A stretch of 64,000 nt of DNA. Source: Parapedobacter koreensis (lineage in GTDB: Bacteria; Bacteroidota; Bacteroidia; Sphingobacteriales; Sphingobacteriaceae). The stretch lies in assembly GCF_900109365.1 (NCBI RefSeq), contig NZ_FNZR01000011.1:124001-188000 (forward strand), in the 5' to 3' direction. Below the pieces are notes generated by a model that made no database searches, was not told the DNA's origin, and saw only the letters and a list, made by a program, of their open reading frames with translations. Position numbers and translations under genes: made by a program. Below, piece after piece: positions 1 to 9,766 of this stretch (the stretch's first letter is position 1; every line of letters begins with the position of its first letter).

Positions 1-3000
1 GCTACTTCACCGGCACCATGAATGTGGAGCATATTGCCGTTTTCAATGCTGGCGATAGCCGTCGGACGGCCGTCCACAGTTGTGACCGTATAAGTCACCG
101 GCAGTCCGCTGCTTATTGCTGCCCAAAGTTCCACCGGTCCATCACCATAGGTTACATCGGCCAGCTCACGGAAGCTGATCGCCTGCGGCCAGCGACCTGC
201 CGGACCTGAATTAGCCCCTCTGGGCGTGACACCCCCCAGTATTCCGCTGAAGGAGCCGGTACCCATCGCGTTTATCGCAGCCACCCGAAAGGTATAGGTA
301 CGGTCGTTAAAAAGGTCAATCACTACCGCATTCGTCGCCGCGGATGCGGCGTGATCGACCCTGGTCCAGGTCTGCCCATCGTCATCCGAATATTCGATGA
401 TGTAATCCGTTACCGAAGGAAATCCTTCTGCTGGAGCCTCCCAACTCAAATCGACTCGCTTATCGCCCGCTATAGCAGAAAGTCCGGCAGGTATCCCCGG
501 CAAACCGCCTATCGTGAAGCTGAGGGATGTCTCGTTTCCCGCAGCGTCCGTTACAATCAAATCATACGCTCCACCCACTGTAATCTGTGTGCCGGAAGCG
601 TAAGGTATGCCGTTCAATTTTGCCTCGCCTTCATTAAATACAGGGGTCACCGCGCTATCATATATCTCACCGTCTTCGACTTCCGTCACCACCGGAGCCG
701 TTTTATCTATTACGAACCGAATCGTTTCCTCATTGCCCGCGACATCGGTCACCACCAGTCTATATTCTCCTTCATCGGAAATAGCATCTCCCCAATGGTA
801 AGGCTCATCATTAAGCGTGGCCACCCCTTCGTTGAAGGAAATCATCACGTCAGCATTATAGGAGCCCCCATCCTGAACGCCCAATACCACAGGCCTGGTC
901 TTATCAATACTGAAAGTCACCGCCGTTTCGTTACCCGCTGCATCCACAACCAATAACGTATGATCGCCCTCAGCCACAATTGCTTCGCCCCGTTCGTACG
1001 GTTCTCCATTCAGGGTAGCAGTCGTGTTTTCTTCAAATAAAGGCGTCACATCGGTACGATATATTCCGCCATCCGACACACCTGTCACTCCCGGTGGGGT
1101 CTTGTCAAATTGCACACTGCTTTCATCCGTAGTACCCGTGACATCAGGCGCCTCATCGCCCAGCAGATCAACAATCCCGCTAATCGTAAAACCAATCGTC
1201 CCCTCTGGGTCTGCTACCTGGAATACGTAAGCAGCTTCCCATTGCAGGCCATCACTACCAACAGCCTCCACATCAGCCGTGTTGCCACCCACGCTCACTG
1301 CGGGCCTTTCGATAGGTTTGTTGGCCATAAAGGTGATCGTCACCTTATCGCCCACCTTCGCCCAGGCAGGGATTTCATTGTCTGATGCAATGGATACGTG
1401 CGTCAATACAGGTCCAGTACGGTTGACAACGATATCCGTTGCCAGTTCACCGCAATATGCAAGCTGTACCGCATCGCCGCCGTCTTGATAGCTGATGTTT
1501 CCGTCGGCTATACTGATCATGCCGTCGTCTACCAAACCATCGCTATCGACATCTTCATCCTGTATGACATAGCTGAACAGTACATCTTGCCCGTCTTCAG
1601 CCGTACCGGCATACAATGCCTGCCTCTCGTCGTCACCTATCGTCAATGTAATATAGGATGTGCCCGTCACGGTAATTGGCTTGAAAAAACGAACGGTAAA
1701 GACAAGTTCGTCATCTGCCCTGTAGTTTTTACCTTCGGGATATATCATCCTCGGCGATGGGATATCCTGAAATTCATAGGCACCCAAGTCTATAGCACTG
1801 TGCTGCAAGCGTGCATTGCCAGCCAAATCCACCGCCGTCGACAGCCCCTCCAAGCCACCAGGGTATTTTGTGTTGTCTCCCGCTTCAATTACAAGTGCGC
1901 ATCCATGGAGCCGATAATCCCCTCCAGCAACAGCACCGCCCACCGTTGCCGCCACCGGATTGACAAATAGGTCGGCAACACGACCTGTAAAACGTGTCCC
2001 ATTGATGGTATTATGGCCATTCAAACCCTCAATTAAATTATGGCTGCTTGCCCCGCTGATGGTTCCCCTGAAATTGTTGCTGCCATTTCCCCAAACGATG
2101 CTATTGTACAGTTCAATGGACGATGAGCCGAAATTTATAATGCCACCTATACCGCGGTTATCGGCGATGTTGCCACTGATTGTTACGTTGGTCAGTACCG
2201 GTATCGACCCCATGTCATTGGCTAAGCCTCCCCCTTCCACTATTGCCACGTTCCCGCTGATAACCACATTAGTAAGCGTCGGTGAAGAGTTATCGTTGTT
2301 GTACATCCCGCCGCCCAATGCAGCCTCATTCCCGCTGATCACCACATTCGTTAATGTAGGGGAAGAAGAAAAGTGGTTCGCGATGCCACCGCCCATAGCA
2401 TCCGCTGCATTCCCGCTAATCAAGAGGTTGGTCAATGTCGGCGAAGCATAGCTATTGTGTATGCCTCCACCACCCCATGACCCCGTGTTATTCCCTTCGG
2501 TAAGGGTAAAGCCATCGAGTATGGCAGTGACTGTTAGCGGATCGGACACATAATAGTCGTTGTTGACTACGGGCGACTCATTACCGCCAGACAGTATGGT
2601 CACGTTGGTTCGCCAATCGCGTTCATCAAGGCTATTTTCGTCGCCAACAAATCCGCCATAGACGGCCACGTCATTTTTCAGGGTAAAACCGCCCTCGTCT
2701 CCTGTTCCCGGAGCACGGTAAGTCCCCGCCGCCACCCATACTTGATTACCTACCCGCGCTGCGTCAATCATGGCTTGCAAATCGCCACTGGCATTGCCCC
2801 AGTCCGAGCCATCACCCGTGCCTCCCGGTTTGACGTAATAAACGGTCGCTACAGTCGGTTCCTCCACACGTTCTTCCATACTTTCGTATGCCCCGAGATC
2901 GATGATCCCACCTTCAGCCAACTGATAGACCCGTGGATTACCCGCTGCATCTACCGCTGTCTCCAATGCGCCCGGATAGTGTTCGTTGTTGCCCAAATCA

Positions 3001-4067
3001 ATAGCCGGGCTCGATGCCTTTAGCCGGTAGTCCCCGCCCAAAACCGGCGTATAGGCGGCCGCGGGCTGATAATCTACGAAAAGCGAAGCACCGTCGCCCA
3101 TATATTCCTCCCCATTGATTTGGTTGTGCCCGGGCAAGCGTTCGATGAGATTATCGCTGCTAACCGCATCGACCTGCGGGGTGTAATGCAACCAGTCATC
3201 GGAATTTCCCCAGATAAGGCTGTTGAATATTTTCGGAAGGGAAGATCCGTCCGTATACAAGCCACCGCCGCCAGTCATGTAAGGTGCCGCGTTGCCCGCA
3301 ATAGTTACATTGATAAAGGTCGGCGAAGAATTAACCAGGTAAAGTCCTCCGCCGAAGCTCTCCGCATCATTGCCACTGATCACCACATTGATAAGCTGCG
3401 GTGAAGAGTCGTCGCACATAATCCCCCCGCCGAAGTAGGCTGTATTCCCACTGACGACGACCGCGGTCAACACCGGGGATGACCCACTATAATTAGCGAT
3501 TCCGCCGCCATTCGAAAACGCCGCATTATCTTTGATGATGAGATTATTAAGTGTTGGAGATGCATGGCTATTGTATATTCCACCGCCATGATATACCGGA
3601 TATTCCGAGTATCCCTTCGTGATGATAAATCCATCGAGGATAGCCGTAGCCAGTAGCGGTGCCTCCTCGGAGAAACTATTATTAATCACAATTTTTTCAC
3701 CGTTGCCTGACAGGATGGTCTCGTTGTTTTTCCAATCGCGCTCATCAAAGCTGGCTTCCGTGCCGGTGAAGCCGCCGTAAATCGCGACATTGTTTTTCAT
3801 GACAAAACCGCCAGCCTCAAACATAGCGCCCGGCGCGATGTAAGTGCCTTCGGCAACCCAGATTTCGCCTCCGCCCAGCGCTTCCAGTTCATCGATCATT
3901 GCTTGCAGGTCGCTGTTGGCCGTCGCCCAGGTAAGCCCATCGGCACCCGTGCCGCCTCCATTTTCCATGGTCTTTATATACCGGATAGCCGGCGGGACAA
4001 GCATTGTTGCACCAGCATTTAAGATCCCAAAAAGCAGAAAACAGGTAATAAGGTAGCGGTGTTTCAT
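1..4067 (-). CDS. Giant beta-helix/Ig/FN3 surface protein, C-terminus beyond left edge
   Basis: The reading frame is open from the ATG at 4067 to the window edge, so about 1355 residues are visible and the C-terminus is missing. A short signal-like segment comes first. Two right-handed beta-helix modules follow, each opening with an IRYIK or YYVKPGG motif, then 'DLQAMID', an 'IYGGF' or 'VYGGF' motif, 'ERDW', 'AVLDGF'-like text and rungs of the type 'GGGxYN..SSPTLTNVxISGN'. After these come repeats starting 'DKTxPxV' that resemble bacterial Ig folds, a fibronectin type III domain (about residues 1180-1280), and the start of a 'TYGD' Ig-like repeat also present in the two complete giants. The encoded protein is probably an exported surface adhesin. 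By analogy a T9SS type B sorting domain should lie beyond the edge, but it is not seen. The gene follows the TPR-AraC regulator on the same strand. Confidence 0.88.
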   Translation of the reverse strand, partial: MKHRYLITCFLLFGILNAGATMLVPPAIRYIKTMENGGGTGADGLTWATANSDLQAMIDELEALGGGEIWVAEGTYIAPGAMFEAGGFVMKNNVAIYGGFTGTEASFDERDWKNNETILSGNGEKIVINNSFSEEAPLLATAILDGFIITKGYSEYPVYHGGGIYNSHASPTLNNLIIKDNAAFSNGGGIANYSGSSPVLTAVVVSGNTAYFGGGIMCDDSSPQLINVVISGNDAESFGGGLYLVNSSPTFINVTIAGNAAPYMTGGGGLYTDGSSLPKIFNSLIWGNSDDWLHYTPQVDAVSSDNLIERLPGHNQINGEEYMGDGASLFVDYQPAAAYTPVLGGDYRLKASSPAIDLGNNEHYPGALETAVDAAGNPRVYQLAEGGIIDLGAYESMEERVEEPTVATVYYVKPGGTGDGSDWGNASGDLQAMIDAARVGNQVWVAAGTYRAPGTGDEGGFTLKNDVAVYGGFVGDENSLDERDWRTNVTILSGGNESPVVNNDYYVSDPLTVTAILDGFTLTEGNNTGSWGGGGIHNSYASPTLTNLLISGNAADAMGGGIANHFSSSPTLTNVVISGNEAALGGGMYNNDNSSPTLTNVVISGNVAIVEGGGLANDMGSIPVLTNVTISGNIADNRGIGGIINFGSSSIELYNSIVWGNGSNNFRGTISGASSHNLIEGLNGHNTINGTRFTGRVADLFVNPVAATVGGAVAGGDYRLHGCALVIEAGDNTKYPGGLEGLSTAVDLAGNARLQHSAIDLGAYEFQDIPSPRMIYPEGKNYRADDELVFTVRFFKPITVTGTSYITLTIGDDERQALYAGTAEDGQDVLFSYVIQDEDVDSDGLVDDGMISIADGNISYQDGGDAVQLAYCGELATDIVVNRTGPVLTHVSIASDNEIPAWAKVGDKVTITFMANKPIERPAVSVGGNTADVEAVGSDGLQWEAAYVFQVADPEGTIGFTISGIVDLLGDEAPDVTGTTDESSVQFDKTPPGVTGVSDGGIYRTDVTPLFEENTTATLNGEPYERGEAIVAEGDHTLLVVDAAGNETAVTFSIDKTRPVVLGVQDGGSYNADVMISFNEGVATLNDEPYHWGDAISDEGEYRLVVTDVAGNEETIRFVIDKTAPVVTEVEDGEIYDSAVTPVFNEGEAKLNGIPYASGTQITVGGAYDLIVTDAAGNETSLSFTIGGLPGIPAGLSAIAGDKRVDLSWEAPAEGFPSVTDYIIEYSDDDGQTWTRVDHAASAATNAVVIDLFNDRTYTFRVAAINAMGTGSFSGILGGVTPRGANSGPAGRWPQAISFRELADVTYGDGPVELWAAISSGLPVTYTVTTVDGRPTAIASIENGNMLHIHGAGEV

Positions 4068-4138
4068 TTTCAAAAAGCAGATTTAGTGTTTGCTAAAAAA
4101 TACCCTGCAAAGTTGCTGAATCAGCGATTTAGTCAAAT

Positions 4139-4187
4139 AAAAAAGATGTTCGGATTCCCGAAAATGTGTTCGAAATTCGGAAATCCG
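4139..4187 (-). terminator. Hairpin plus T-run after the TPR-AraC gene
   Basis: Arms at 4151-4162 and 4176-4187 pair in 11 of 12 positions (cggattcccgaa with ttcggaaatccg). On the minus strand the stem is followed by a T-rich run at about 4139-4144. It lies between the stop of the TPR-AraC gene (4212) and the start of the beta-helix gene (4067), so it probably ends the regulator transcript, though some read-through could occur. Confidence 0.5.
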
Positions 4188-4211
4188 GCGCTTGGTCCTG
4201 GGTTGGGACGG

Positions 4212-6104
4212 TTAGGAAAGTGTAGTGGAAGCAGTAGCGCGGGCCTCGGCAGATTTGGCCATGTGCTTAAACTGTTTGGGAGACATGCCCACAAATTTGC
4301 TGAACGAGTCGTAAAAAGTCGTCCGCGATCGGAAACCACAGGCATACATCACTTCATTCAGTGTGGTCGTATGTTCCAATTCGTGGATCAGCCGTTTTGC
4401 CTCGTTGATCCGATAGAAGTTAATGAAATTGGAGTAATTCATTTTCGCATGCGCAGCGATTGCAGCCGACACGTATTTCTCATTGGTCTTTAGCTGTTCT
4501 GCAATTTTACCGATGGAGAGATTCGGATCCTTATAAATATGCTCTTCCTTAAGTAAACGCAGCAAGTGGGAAAATACCAGTTGCAGGTTACTGTCTGTTT
4601 CGTTGTAATTTTCGTCGGCATTCGCGGTAGCCAAATCCACCGTAGCGCTCAATTCCACACTTCGGTCATAGAGTTCACGAAGCGTGCGGTTTCGGTAAAC
4701 CAAAAAGAACATAGCAAATCCCGTAGCCAGTAGCACCAATGCAATCAAGGCGAGGAGCGCCTTGTTCTGAATTTTTTTCTCCTGTAGTTTTTGGTTTACC
4801 AGTGCGATTTCCTGATCTTTCAATTCAGTTTGGTAAGCCACCTGAAGCTCCGCTATCGTTTCTTGGTTTTTCTCGTTGATTATTTTTTCCTTCAATTCAT
4901 GGAACGTCTTGTGATGGTCGAGTGCCGTCTGATATTGGCCCATATCCGCATATAATTTGGCGTAATGCTCATGTATTTTAGCTTCTTCAAAAGGCAGCTC
5001 CAGTAACTTCACGTAGGCCATCACGCTGTCGTATGCACGCTTCGCCTCCATGTAGTTGCCTTGGCGATGGTAGAGCTCGCCGATATTTGCATAGTTGATC
5101 ATGACCCCATATTTGATGTCAGCCCCGTAGCATAGCTTGATAGATGCTTGATAGCTGTCCAGCGCTTTGTCGGCTTGATTCATTTTCAATTGGATATTGC
5201 CGATATTCATCAGATTCTGCGCAATAAGCATCGTATGTTTAAGTTTTTTCGCAAGCTGTAGTCCTTTATCAAAATAACGCAGCGCCAAATCATTTGAATC
5301 GACCTGCCGGTACACCGTGCCTATATTCGAATATACCGTCATCATTCGCGTAAGGTCATTCATTTGCTCGGCATAGCGTAGTGCTTTCTTGTAATAGCCG
5401 ATGGATTGTGCCTGATCATTCAGATCGGCGTAGCTATTGCCCAATCCGTTGAGTACACTGGCTACGTTGGCCGAATCACTCTCCGTTTGGTACAGTTTCA
5501 ACGCCGCCAGAAAATCCGCAATGGCTTCCTTATGGTTTCCTTTTCCCCGGTTCGAACTTGCCTGCTGGAAATAAACCTGCGCCCGGCGCAGCGGATTTTC
5601 CGCTAATGGGAGGATTTCCTTGGTGATGGCCAACGATTCGTCAAATCGGCTGGCATTAGCCAATGCCGTTGCCTTCAGTGCTTTGATCGCCACCTGTTGG
5701 TCCGCGGAGAGGTACTGCTCATGTTTATCGTATAGTTTTTGCAGAGCGAAAGCTGTTTCGTTATAGCTGCCTTTTGCCCCGTAGATGTCCGAAAACTGCG
5801 TACAATATTCAATGATGCCGTTGTAATAATGTTTCTCTTCTGCTTCGGTCTTTATCCTATCCAGGTAAGCCAATGCCTGATCGGGGTCTGTCGCAGCTAA
5901 GTGCGTCGTCAGCGTCAGCATCTCCGCGAGATCAGCGGTATCTTTGCGGGTTTTATTATCCAGCTTTTCCAGGCGTTTAAGATCAATCTCTGCGTTGAAT
6001 CCCCGCAATGGTGCGAAAAGAAATAAAAAGAAAATAAAAGAAAAAATCGGATTAAGCGGACATATCCGTACAATACGGACGATTTGGTCAAGGCTGTAAT
6101 TCAT
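4212..6104 (-). CDS. TPR-containing membrane-anchored AraC-type regulator
   Basis: The 630-aa protein has an N-terminal hydrophobic segment (about residues 18-35), a long helical region of TPR-like repeats (about 70-420; for example 'LGNSYADLNDQAQSIGYYKKALRYA' in outline), a transmembrane segment near residues 450-472, and a C-terminal AraC HTH domain (about 520-620, with 'LSIGKIAEQL', 'YRINEAKRLI' and 'GFRSRTTFYDSFSKFVGMSP'). This layout is known in Bacteroidota: periplasmic TPRs sense a signal and a cytoplasmic AraC domain binds DNA. It sits directly upstream of the giant gene at 4067 on the same strand, so control of that gene is a reasonable inference. No receiver or kinase domain is present. 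Confidence 0.9.
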   Translation of the reverse strand: MNYSLDQIVRIVRICPLNPIFSFIFFLFLFAPLRGFNAEIDLKRLEKLDNKTRKDTADLAEMLTLTTHLAATDPDQALAYLDRIKTEAEEKHYYNGIIEYCTQFSDIYGAKGSYNETAFALQKLYDKHEQYLSADQQVAIKALKATALANASRFDESLAITKEILPLAENPLRRAQVYFQQASSNRGKGNHKEAIADFLAALKLYQTESDSANVASVLNGLGNSYADLNDQAQSIGYYKKALRYAEQMNDLTRMMTVYSNIGTVYRQVDSNDLALRYFDKGLQLAKKLKHTMLIAQNLMNIGNIQLKMNQADKALDSYQASIKLCYGADIKYGVMINYANIGELYHRQGNYMEAKRAYDSVMAYVKLLELPFEEAKIHEHYAKLYADMGQYQTALDHHKTFHELKEKIINEKNQETIAELQVAYQTELKDQEIALVNQKLQEKKIQNKALLALIALVLLATGFAMFFLVYRNRTLRELYDRSVELSATVDLATANADENYNETDSNLQLVFSHLLRLLKEEHIYKDPNLSIGKIAEQLKTNEKYVSAAIAAHAKMNYSNFINFYRINEAKRLIHELEHTTTLNEVMYACGFRSRTTFYDSFSKFVGMSPKQFKHMAKSAEARATASTTLS

Positions 6105-6466
6105 TATCTGTTATTCAAACCTAACCAATCCTTATTATAATAAATAAGGGTTGGCCGTTTTCATAGTTAGCTGGCAAATAAACGAAAAAAAGATGACACC
6201 TTTAATAAGGTGTACATCAAATTTAACATGTGCCTTACTTGTGCCGCCAGCGGCCCCGGCCCGACACCATCGGAGATCTACCACTTTCCGATAGCCCACA
6301 TAGCCGGGGTGCTGTTGGCAGGTTCTGTCAAATTCAGCGTTATATGTTTTTCACGCCGCGAAAATACCAGCCATTTCGCATCCCTGCAATGACTGATTGA
6401 CCACTGGTGGGCGGCACTTTATAATTGGTCGTTTTTAAGTAATATTCGTGATTTTCGGAAGTACCA
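6105..6466. promoter_or_regulatory. 362-bp gene-free stretch with a TGTACACC inverted repeat
   Basis: No convincing gene is seen here. It holds the upstream region of the TPR-AraC gene. A 7-bp inverted repeat (ACACCTT, 4-base loop, AAGGTGT) lies at 6196-6213. Read on the minus strand it gives TGTACACCTT followed further on by TTTTTCG, which resembles the spacer and -7 end of the promoter cassette at 26359-26436, but with four extra bases. This may be a diverged relative of that element. Confidence 0.35.
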
Positions 6467-6769
6467 TCATATCTGCCCATCCTGATAGCGGAGCAGGGTA
6501 GCCTCCGTGGGCATCTTGTTTACGCCGCCCCGGATGAGCTGGTAAGACAGGCAATAGTATTCAATGGTGCGATCGCTGTTCAACGTGATGTCCATATCAC
6601 GCAGGGCTTCCATATCGAACAGGAAAATATAACAACCTTCATCTATTTTTTCATATTGGAATGTCGTCAGCAGACCCGTGGTATCGGCCTTGAGTGCCCT
6701 TAGCCCCTTATTATGGCGAACGAATGATAGCCTGGAGATATCAGCGATAAACTTTTCAGGATAAGACAT
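6467..6769 (-). CDS. Small protein, possibly an AraC-regulator N-terminal fragment
   Basis: This 100-aa reading frame has an ATG start and believable composition ('MSYPEKFIADISRLSFVRHNKGLRA' in outline, 'YYCLSYQLI' near the middle). I do not recognise it with certainty. The style resembles the sensor half of short Bacteroidota AraC regulators, which would normally continue into two HTH motifs. Here the frame stops at TGA and no HTH follows in any frame that I could read. It may be a truncated regulator or an unrelated small protein. It lies just downstream of the truncated beta-helix gene, so this spot may have been rearranged. Confidence 0.5.
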   Translation of the reverse strand: MSYPEKFIADISRLSFVRHNKGLRALKADTTGLLTTFQYEKIDEGCYIFLFDMEALRDMDITLNSDRTIEYYCLSYQLIRGGVNKMPTEATLLRYQDGQI

Positions 6770-6841
6770 CTACCACCCAAATAAACGAAAAAGGGATAAG
6801 ATGTGCGATAGTTAATTTTCAGCAGGGAGCAACTGCGCGGA

Positions 6842-7849
6842 TTATTCCAAATGATGGTATTGACCACTAAGGTTGCTGGTAATCGTCACCTGATTCAACA
6901 TCGGGCTGGAATTACCCTCGTTAAAAATTCCACCACCATCACCTATCGTCCGGTTGCTATTGATGGTGACATTATCCAATACCGGGCTGGAATCACTGTT
7001 ATACATTCCTCCGCCATCGCCTGATGTCTCGTTATTATCGATAGCCACGTTGATAAGCACCGGGCTGGAGCACGAATTGAATATTCCCCCTCCGCCGCTT
7101 GCTGATGAATTGCCCTTGACGATAACACCCTTCAATATTGAAGAATCCATGGTTCGTCGGTTGCACATTCCACCCCCATTACCCACTTCAGCTACGTTGT
7201 TGCTGATGGTCACATTGGCAAGAACGAGTTTGCAATCGTTGCTATAAATCCCCGCGCCATCCCAATGGGACAAATTGCCCGTGACCGTCACTTCAGAAAG
7301 GCAAAGGATCCCACCACTTTGGAATATGCCGCCGCCAGTCCATGCGTGGTTATCACGGACAATCAAATTGACAAACGTAGGGCTTACCTTTTGGTTATAG
7401 ATTCCACCTCCCTTGTCATTGGTGCGCCCACCCTCGATGACAAATCCATCCAAGACGGCGGCAGCAGTAAGCCGGTTGCACTTATTGTAGACTACCCTTC
7501 TTCCGTTACCCTTCAATATCGTCGGATTAACTCGCCAATCACGGCTATCCATGGCAGGATCCGGTTTGTCCGAATCAGGCATCGGAAACCCGCCATAAAT
7601 TCTTACCCCTTCCTTCATTACAAAGGCATGCCCCTGCTTTTTCGGCCAGTATTCTCCTGTTGCTACCCATACTTCACTGCCCTTAGGACACGCCTTTATT
7701 GTCGCCTGTAGGTCTTCAGCGGCATTGGCCCACGAAGTACCATCCGCGTTGCCAGCACCGCCTTGTCTGACATAACGGATGACCGGCCTTGGTTTCAAGC
7801 CAACGGCCATTCGCATCACGGAAAATAGCGTCTGCAAAATCCTTTTCAT
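6842..7849 (-). pseudogene. Truncated beta-helix protein, frameshifted at its 3' end
   Basis: The 335-aa frame starts with a signal-like N-terminus and the family opening 'VIRYVRQGGAG', 'SWANAAEDLQA', 'EVWVATGEYWP', 'RIYGGFP' and 'AVLDGFVIEGG', then rungs 'GGGIFN..SSPVLxNVxI'. It ends 'SNLSGQYHHLE'. Read one frame over, the same last bases encode 'VNTIIWNN', the motif that closes the helix in the paralog at 9767-11443 ('NTIIWNN'). The gene has therefore lost the rungs between and the whole C-terminal part, and it stops through a frame change. It could still make a short secreted protein, but no sorting domain is present. A gene remnant or recombination product is most likely. Confidence 0.75.
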
Positions 7850-8035
7850 GTAGATGTCGATAAAAAACGATTAGGTATTTTTTTACTACAAACAAAACTA
7901 ATCCAAGTGCCATTCCTCCAAAATGGACCTTAAGGTCTGTTTTTAACCCTGCGGATACCCCTGCTGAAAAAGATAGCCAATAAAGCATATTTTTGCAAGA
8001 CACTATTTAGAAAAACAACTTGGCAAACCGCTACC

Positions 8036-9139
8036 TTGAAAAGATTGTCTGTTTTATTATTGCTTTCCGTATGCGTTCCAATCTTGGGACGAGGGTATCA
8101 AATCCGGAATGATGATCACCGATTACAGCGGCCGTTTACACTTACAACATATTTCTCTGCCGATGCTGATGCCACAGCAGGAGCCATTTATCAACGGACC
8201 GGCGGCATCATCAATTACCTCCTGCTCGGAGCTATCGGCATCTTCTCCTCTTATAGCTTTTTCCCCGTTGGGGTCATCGGGTTTTATCTCTTGGTATTGT
8301 ATGTGCTGAAACAGCATGAAGTGGATAAGCTTCATGCGCTGCAACGGCTGCATGACCTGCAACAGCAGCATACCATCCTTATCGAAAAAAAAGTAGAAGA
8401 ACGTACCGAGCAGCTTGCCGAGACTAATCGCCAATTGCTTGAGCAACGTGAACAGCTCGCACGTAGCAACCAGCAACTGCTGGAGCAGCAAACATTGCTA
8501 CTCCAGAAAAACAAGCACATCGAGACCTTGTTGGACGAGCTGAGTCACCGGGCTAAAAACAATCTCCAAATGCTGTATAGCCTCAATACCCTGCAGTTGC
8601 CCATGGTAAAAGACCAGGCAGGCAAGCAGATACTGAACGAAATGCGCGCGCGCATCAAGTCAATGATCCTCGTCAATGAATACCTCGTCGGCTTTAATAA
8701 AGATAAAACGGTAAGCCTTGCTGCGTTGGTAAAGGATATTGTAAACCATATCCAGCAAATTTATGACCGGGATAAGCGGGTAACTATCACGAGTTCCATC
8801 CAACCGGATATCCAATGCGACGCTTCGATGGCGCTTCCCTTCGGTCTCATCATCACCGAACTTTTTACCAATGTCTACAAACATGCCTTCCCTCCGGGGT
8901 TTCAGCGGCAACCGACGGTCAGGCTGTCACTCTCTGAATGGCAGGGAGCTATTTCATTCCGGTTTGAAGACAACGGTATTGGCGCTACATCGCCGAAGCA
9001 AGCCCAATCCATGGGCCTGTCCCTCATCCGTGGTTTGATCCGCCAGTTGAAAGGCACCGTGATGGTCCGGCGTGAACACGGATTCCGATATCATTTCATT
9101 TTTCTAACACCTATTAACCATGCGTATTTTAATTATTGA
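8036..9139 (+). CDS. HisKA_2-type sensor histidine kinase
   Basis: This 367-aa protein starts at TTG. No upstream in-frame ATG exists, and the TTG gives a good signal-like N-terminus. Residues 57-91 look like one or two transmembrane segments, and 95-165 is a strong Q/E/L-rich coiled coil. The H-box 'LSHRAKNNLQ' (His171) marks the HisKA_2 family. The ATPase domain follows with 'ITELFTNVYKHAF' (N box) and 'FEDNGIGA' (G1 box). No periplasmic sensor domain of size is present, so the signal is unknown. It overlaps the response regulator by 20 bp, which implies co-translation. It is encoded opposite to the flanking beta-helix genes. Confidence 0.88.
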   Translation: MKRLSVLLLLSVCVPILGRGYQIRNDDHRLQRPFTLTTYFSADADATAGAIYQRTGGIINYLLLGAIGIFSSYSFFPVGVIGFYLLVLYVLKQHEVDKLHALQRLHDLQQQHTILIEKKVEERTEQLAETNRQLLEQREQLARSNQQLLEQQTLLLQKNKHIETLLDELSHRAKNNLQMLYSLNTLQLPMVKDQAGKQILNEMRARIKSMILVNEYLVGFNKDKTVSLAALVKDIVNHIQQIYDRDKRVTITSSIQPDIQCDASMALPFGLIITELFTNVYKHAFPPGFQRQPTVRLSLSEWQGAISFRFEDNGIGATSPKQAQSMGLSLIRGLIRQLKGTVMVRREHGFRYHFIFLTPINHAYFNY

Positions 9140-9734
9140 AGACGAAATAATTATCGCCCAGTTTATCGAGCGCGAAATACAGGAAAACCTGACAGCCAAA
9201 ACACAGATTGCCCTTGGTAGCGAAGAGGCTTTGGCGGCTATCCGCAATTTCCAGCCGCACTTAGTCCTCTGCGACATCGAACTGAATGGCACCGTCGATG
9301 GTATTGATTTGATGCACCAATTGAAGAAACCGCTGGATTTTGAATTGGTCTTCGTCACTGCTTATCAGTCTAAGCGCGTTATTGACCGGGCTTATGGTCT
9401 CAATCCGGCCAATTACGTCATCAAACCACTCGACGAAAACAGGCTGTATGCGGGTGTGCTACCCGTCGTCAAGAAAATAAGACTATCGGCCCAACAGCAA
9501 CCGGATAAATTCAGGCAATGGCTCACCCAATCGCTTACAGCGATGGAACTGACAGTGCTCCGGTTAATCGCAAGAGGCAAGACAACGAAAGAAATCGCTG
9601 ACACCTTATACCTGAGTCCCAATACTATTAAAAATCATCGCCATCACATTTGCCGCAAACTGGACTTGGACGAAGGGTACAATACCCTATTACGATGGGC
9701 CCTGGAAAACTATTCGCTTATCTGCATGGAATAG
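9120..9734 (+). CDS. Response regulator with LuxR-type HTH
   Basis: This 204-aa protein has an N-terminal receiver with acidic pair 'IIEDE', phospho-acceptor Asp52 ('LCDIEL'), 'FVTAY' and Lys in 'VIKPL'. A LuxR/NarL-type HTH follows (about residues 138-200, 'MELTVLRLIARGKTTKEIAD', then 'SPNTIKNHRHHICRKL'). It is the cognate partner of the HisKA_2 kinase, whose 3' end it overlaps. Its targets are unknown; the neighbouring beta-helix genes are candidates by position only. Confidence 0.92.
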   Translation: MRILIIEDEIIIAQFIEREIQENLTAKTQIALGSEEALAAIRNFQPHLVLCDIELNGTVDGIDLMHQLKKPLDFELVFVTAYQSKRVIDRAYGLNPANYVIKPLDENRLYAGVLPVVKKIRLSAQQQPDKFRQWLTQSLTAMELTVLRLIARGKTTKEIADTLYLSPNTIKNHRHHICRKLDLDEGYNTLLRWALENYSLICME

Positions 9735-9766
9735 CATTGTTGGAAAACCTGGTTTGAACGAGCGGT

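Noticed and set aside
351-3404. Plus-strand open frames of up to 201 aa across the left giant
   Set aside because: They are antisense shadows of the minus-strand beta-helix gene; their translations are Cys/His/Arg-rich without domains, and the minus strand shows a continuous modular protein.
7716-8003. 95-aa minus-strand frame upstream of the HisKA_2 kinase
   Set aside because: It runs through the start of the 335-aa beta-helix gene in another frame and has no recognisable domain; the gap is better read as two divergent upstream regions.
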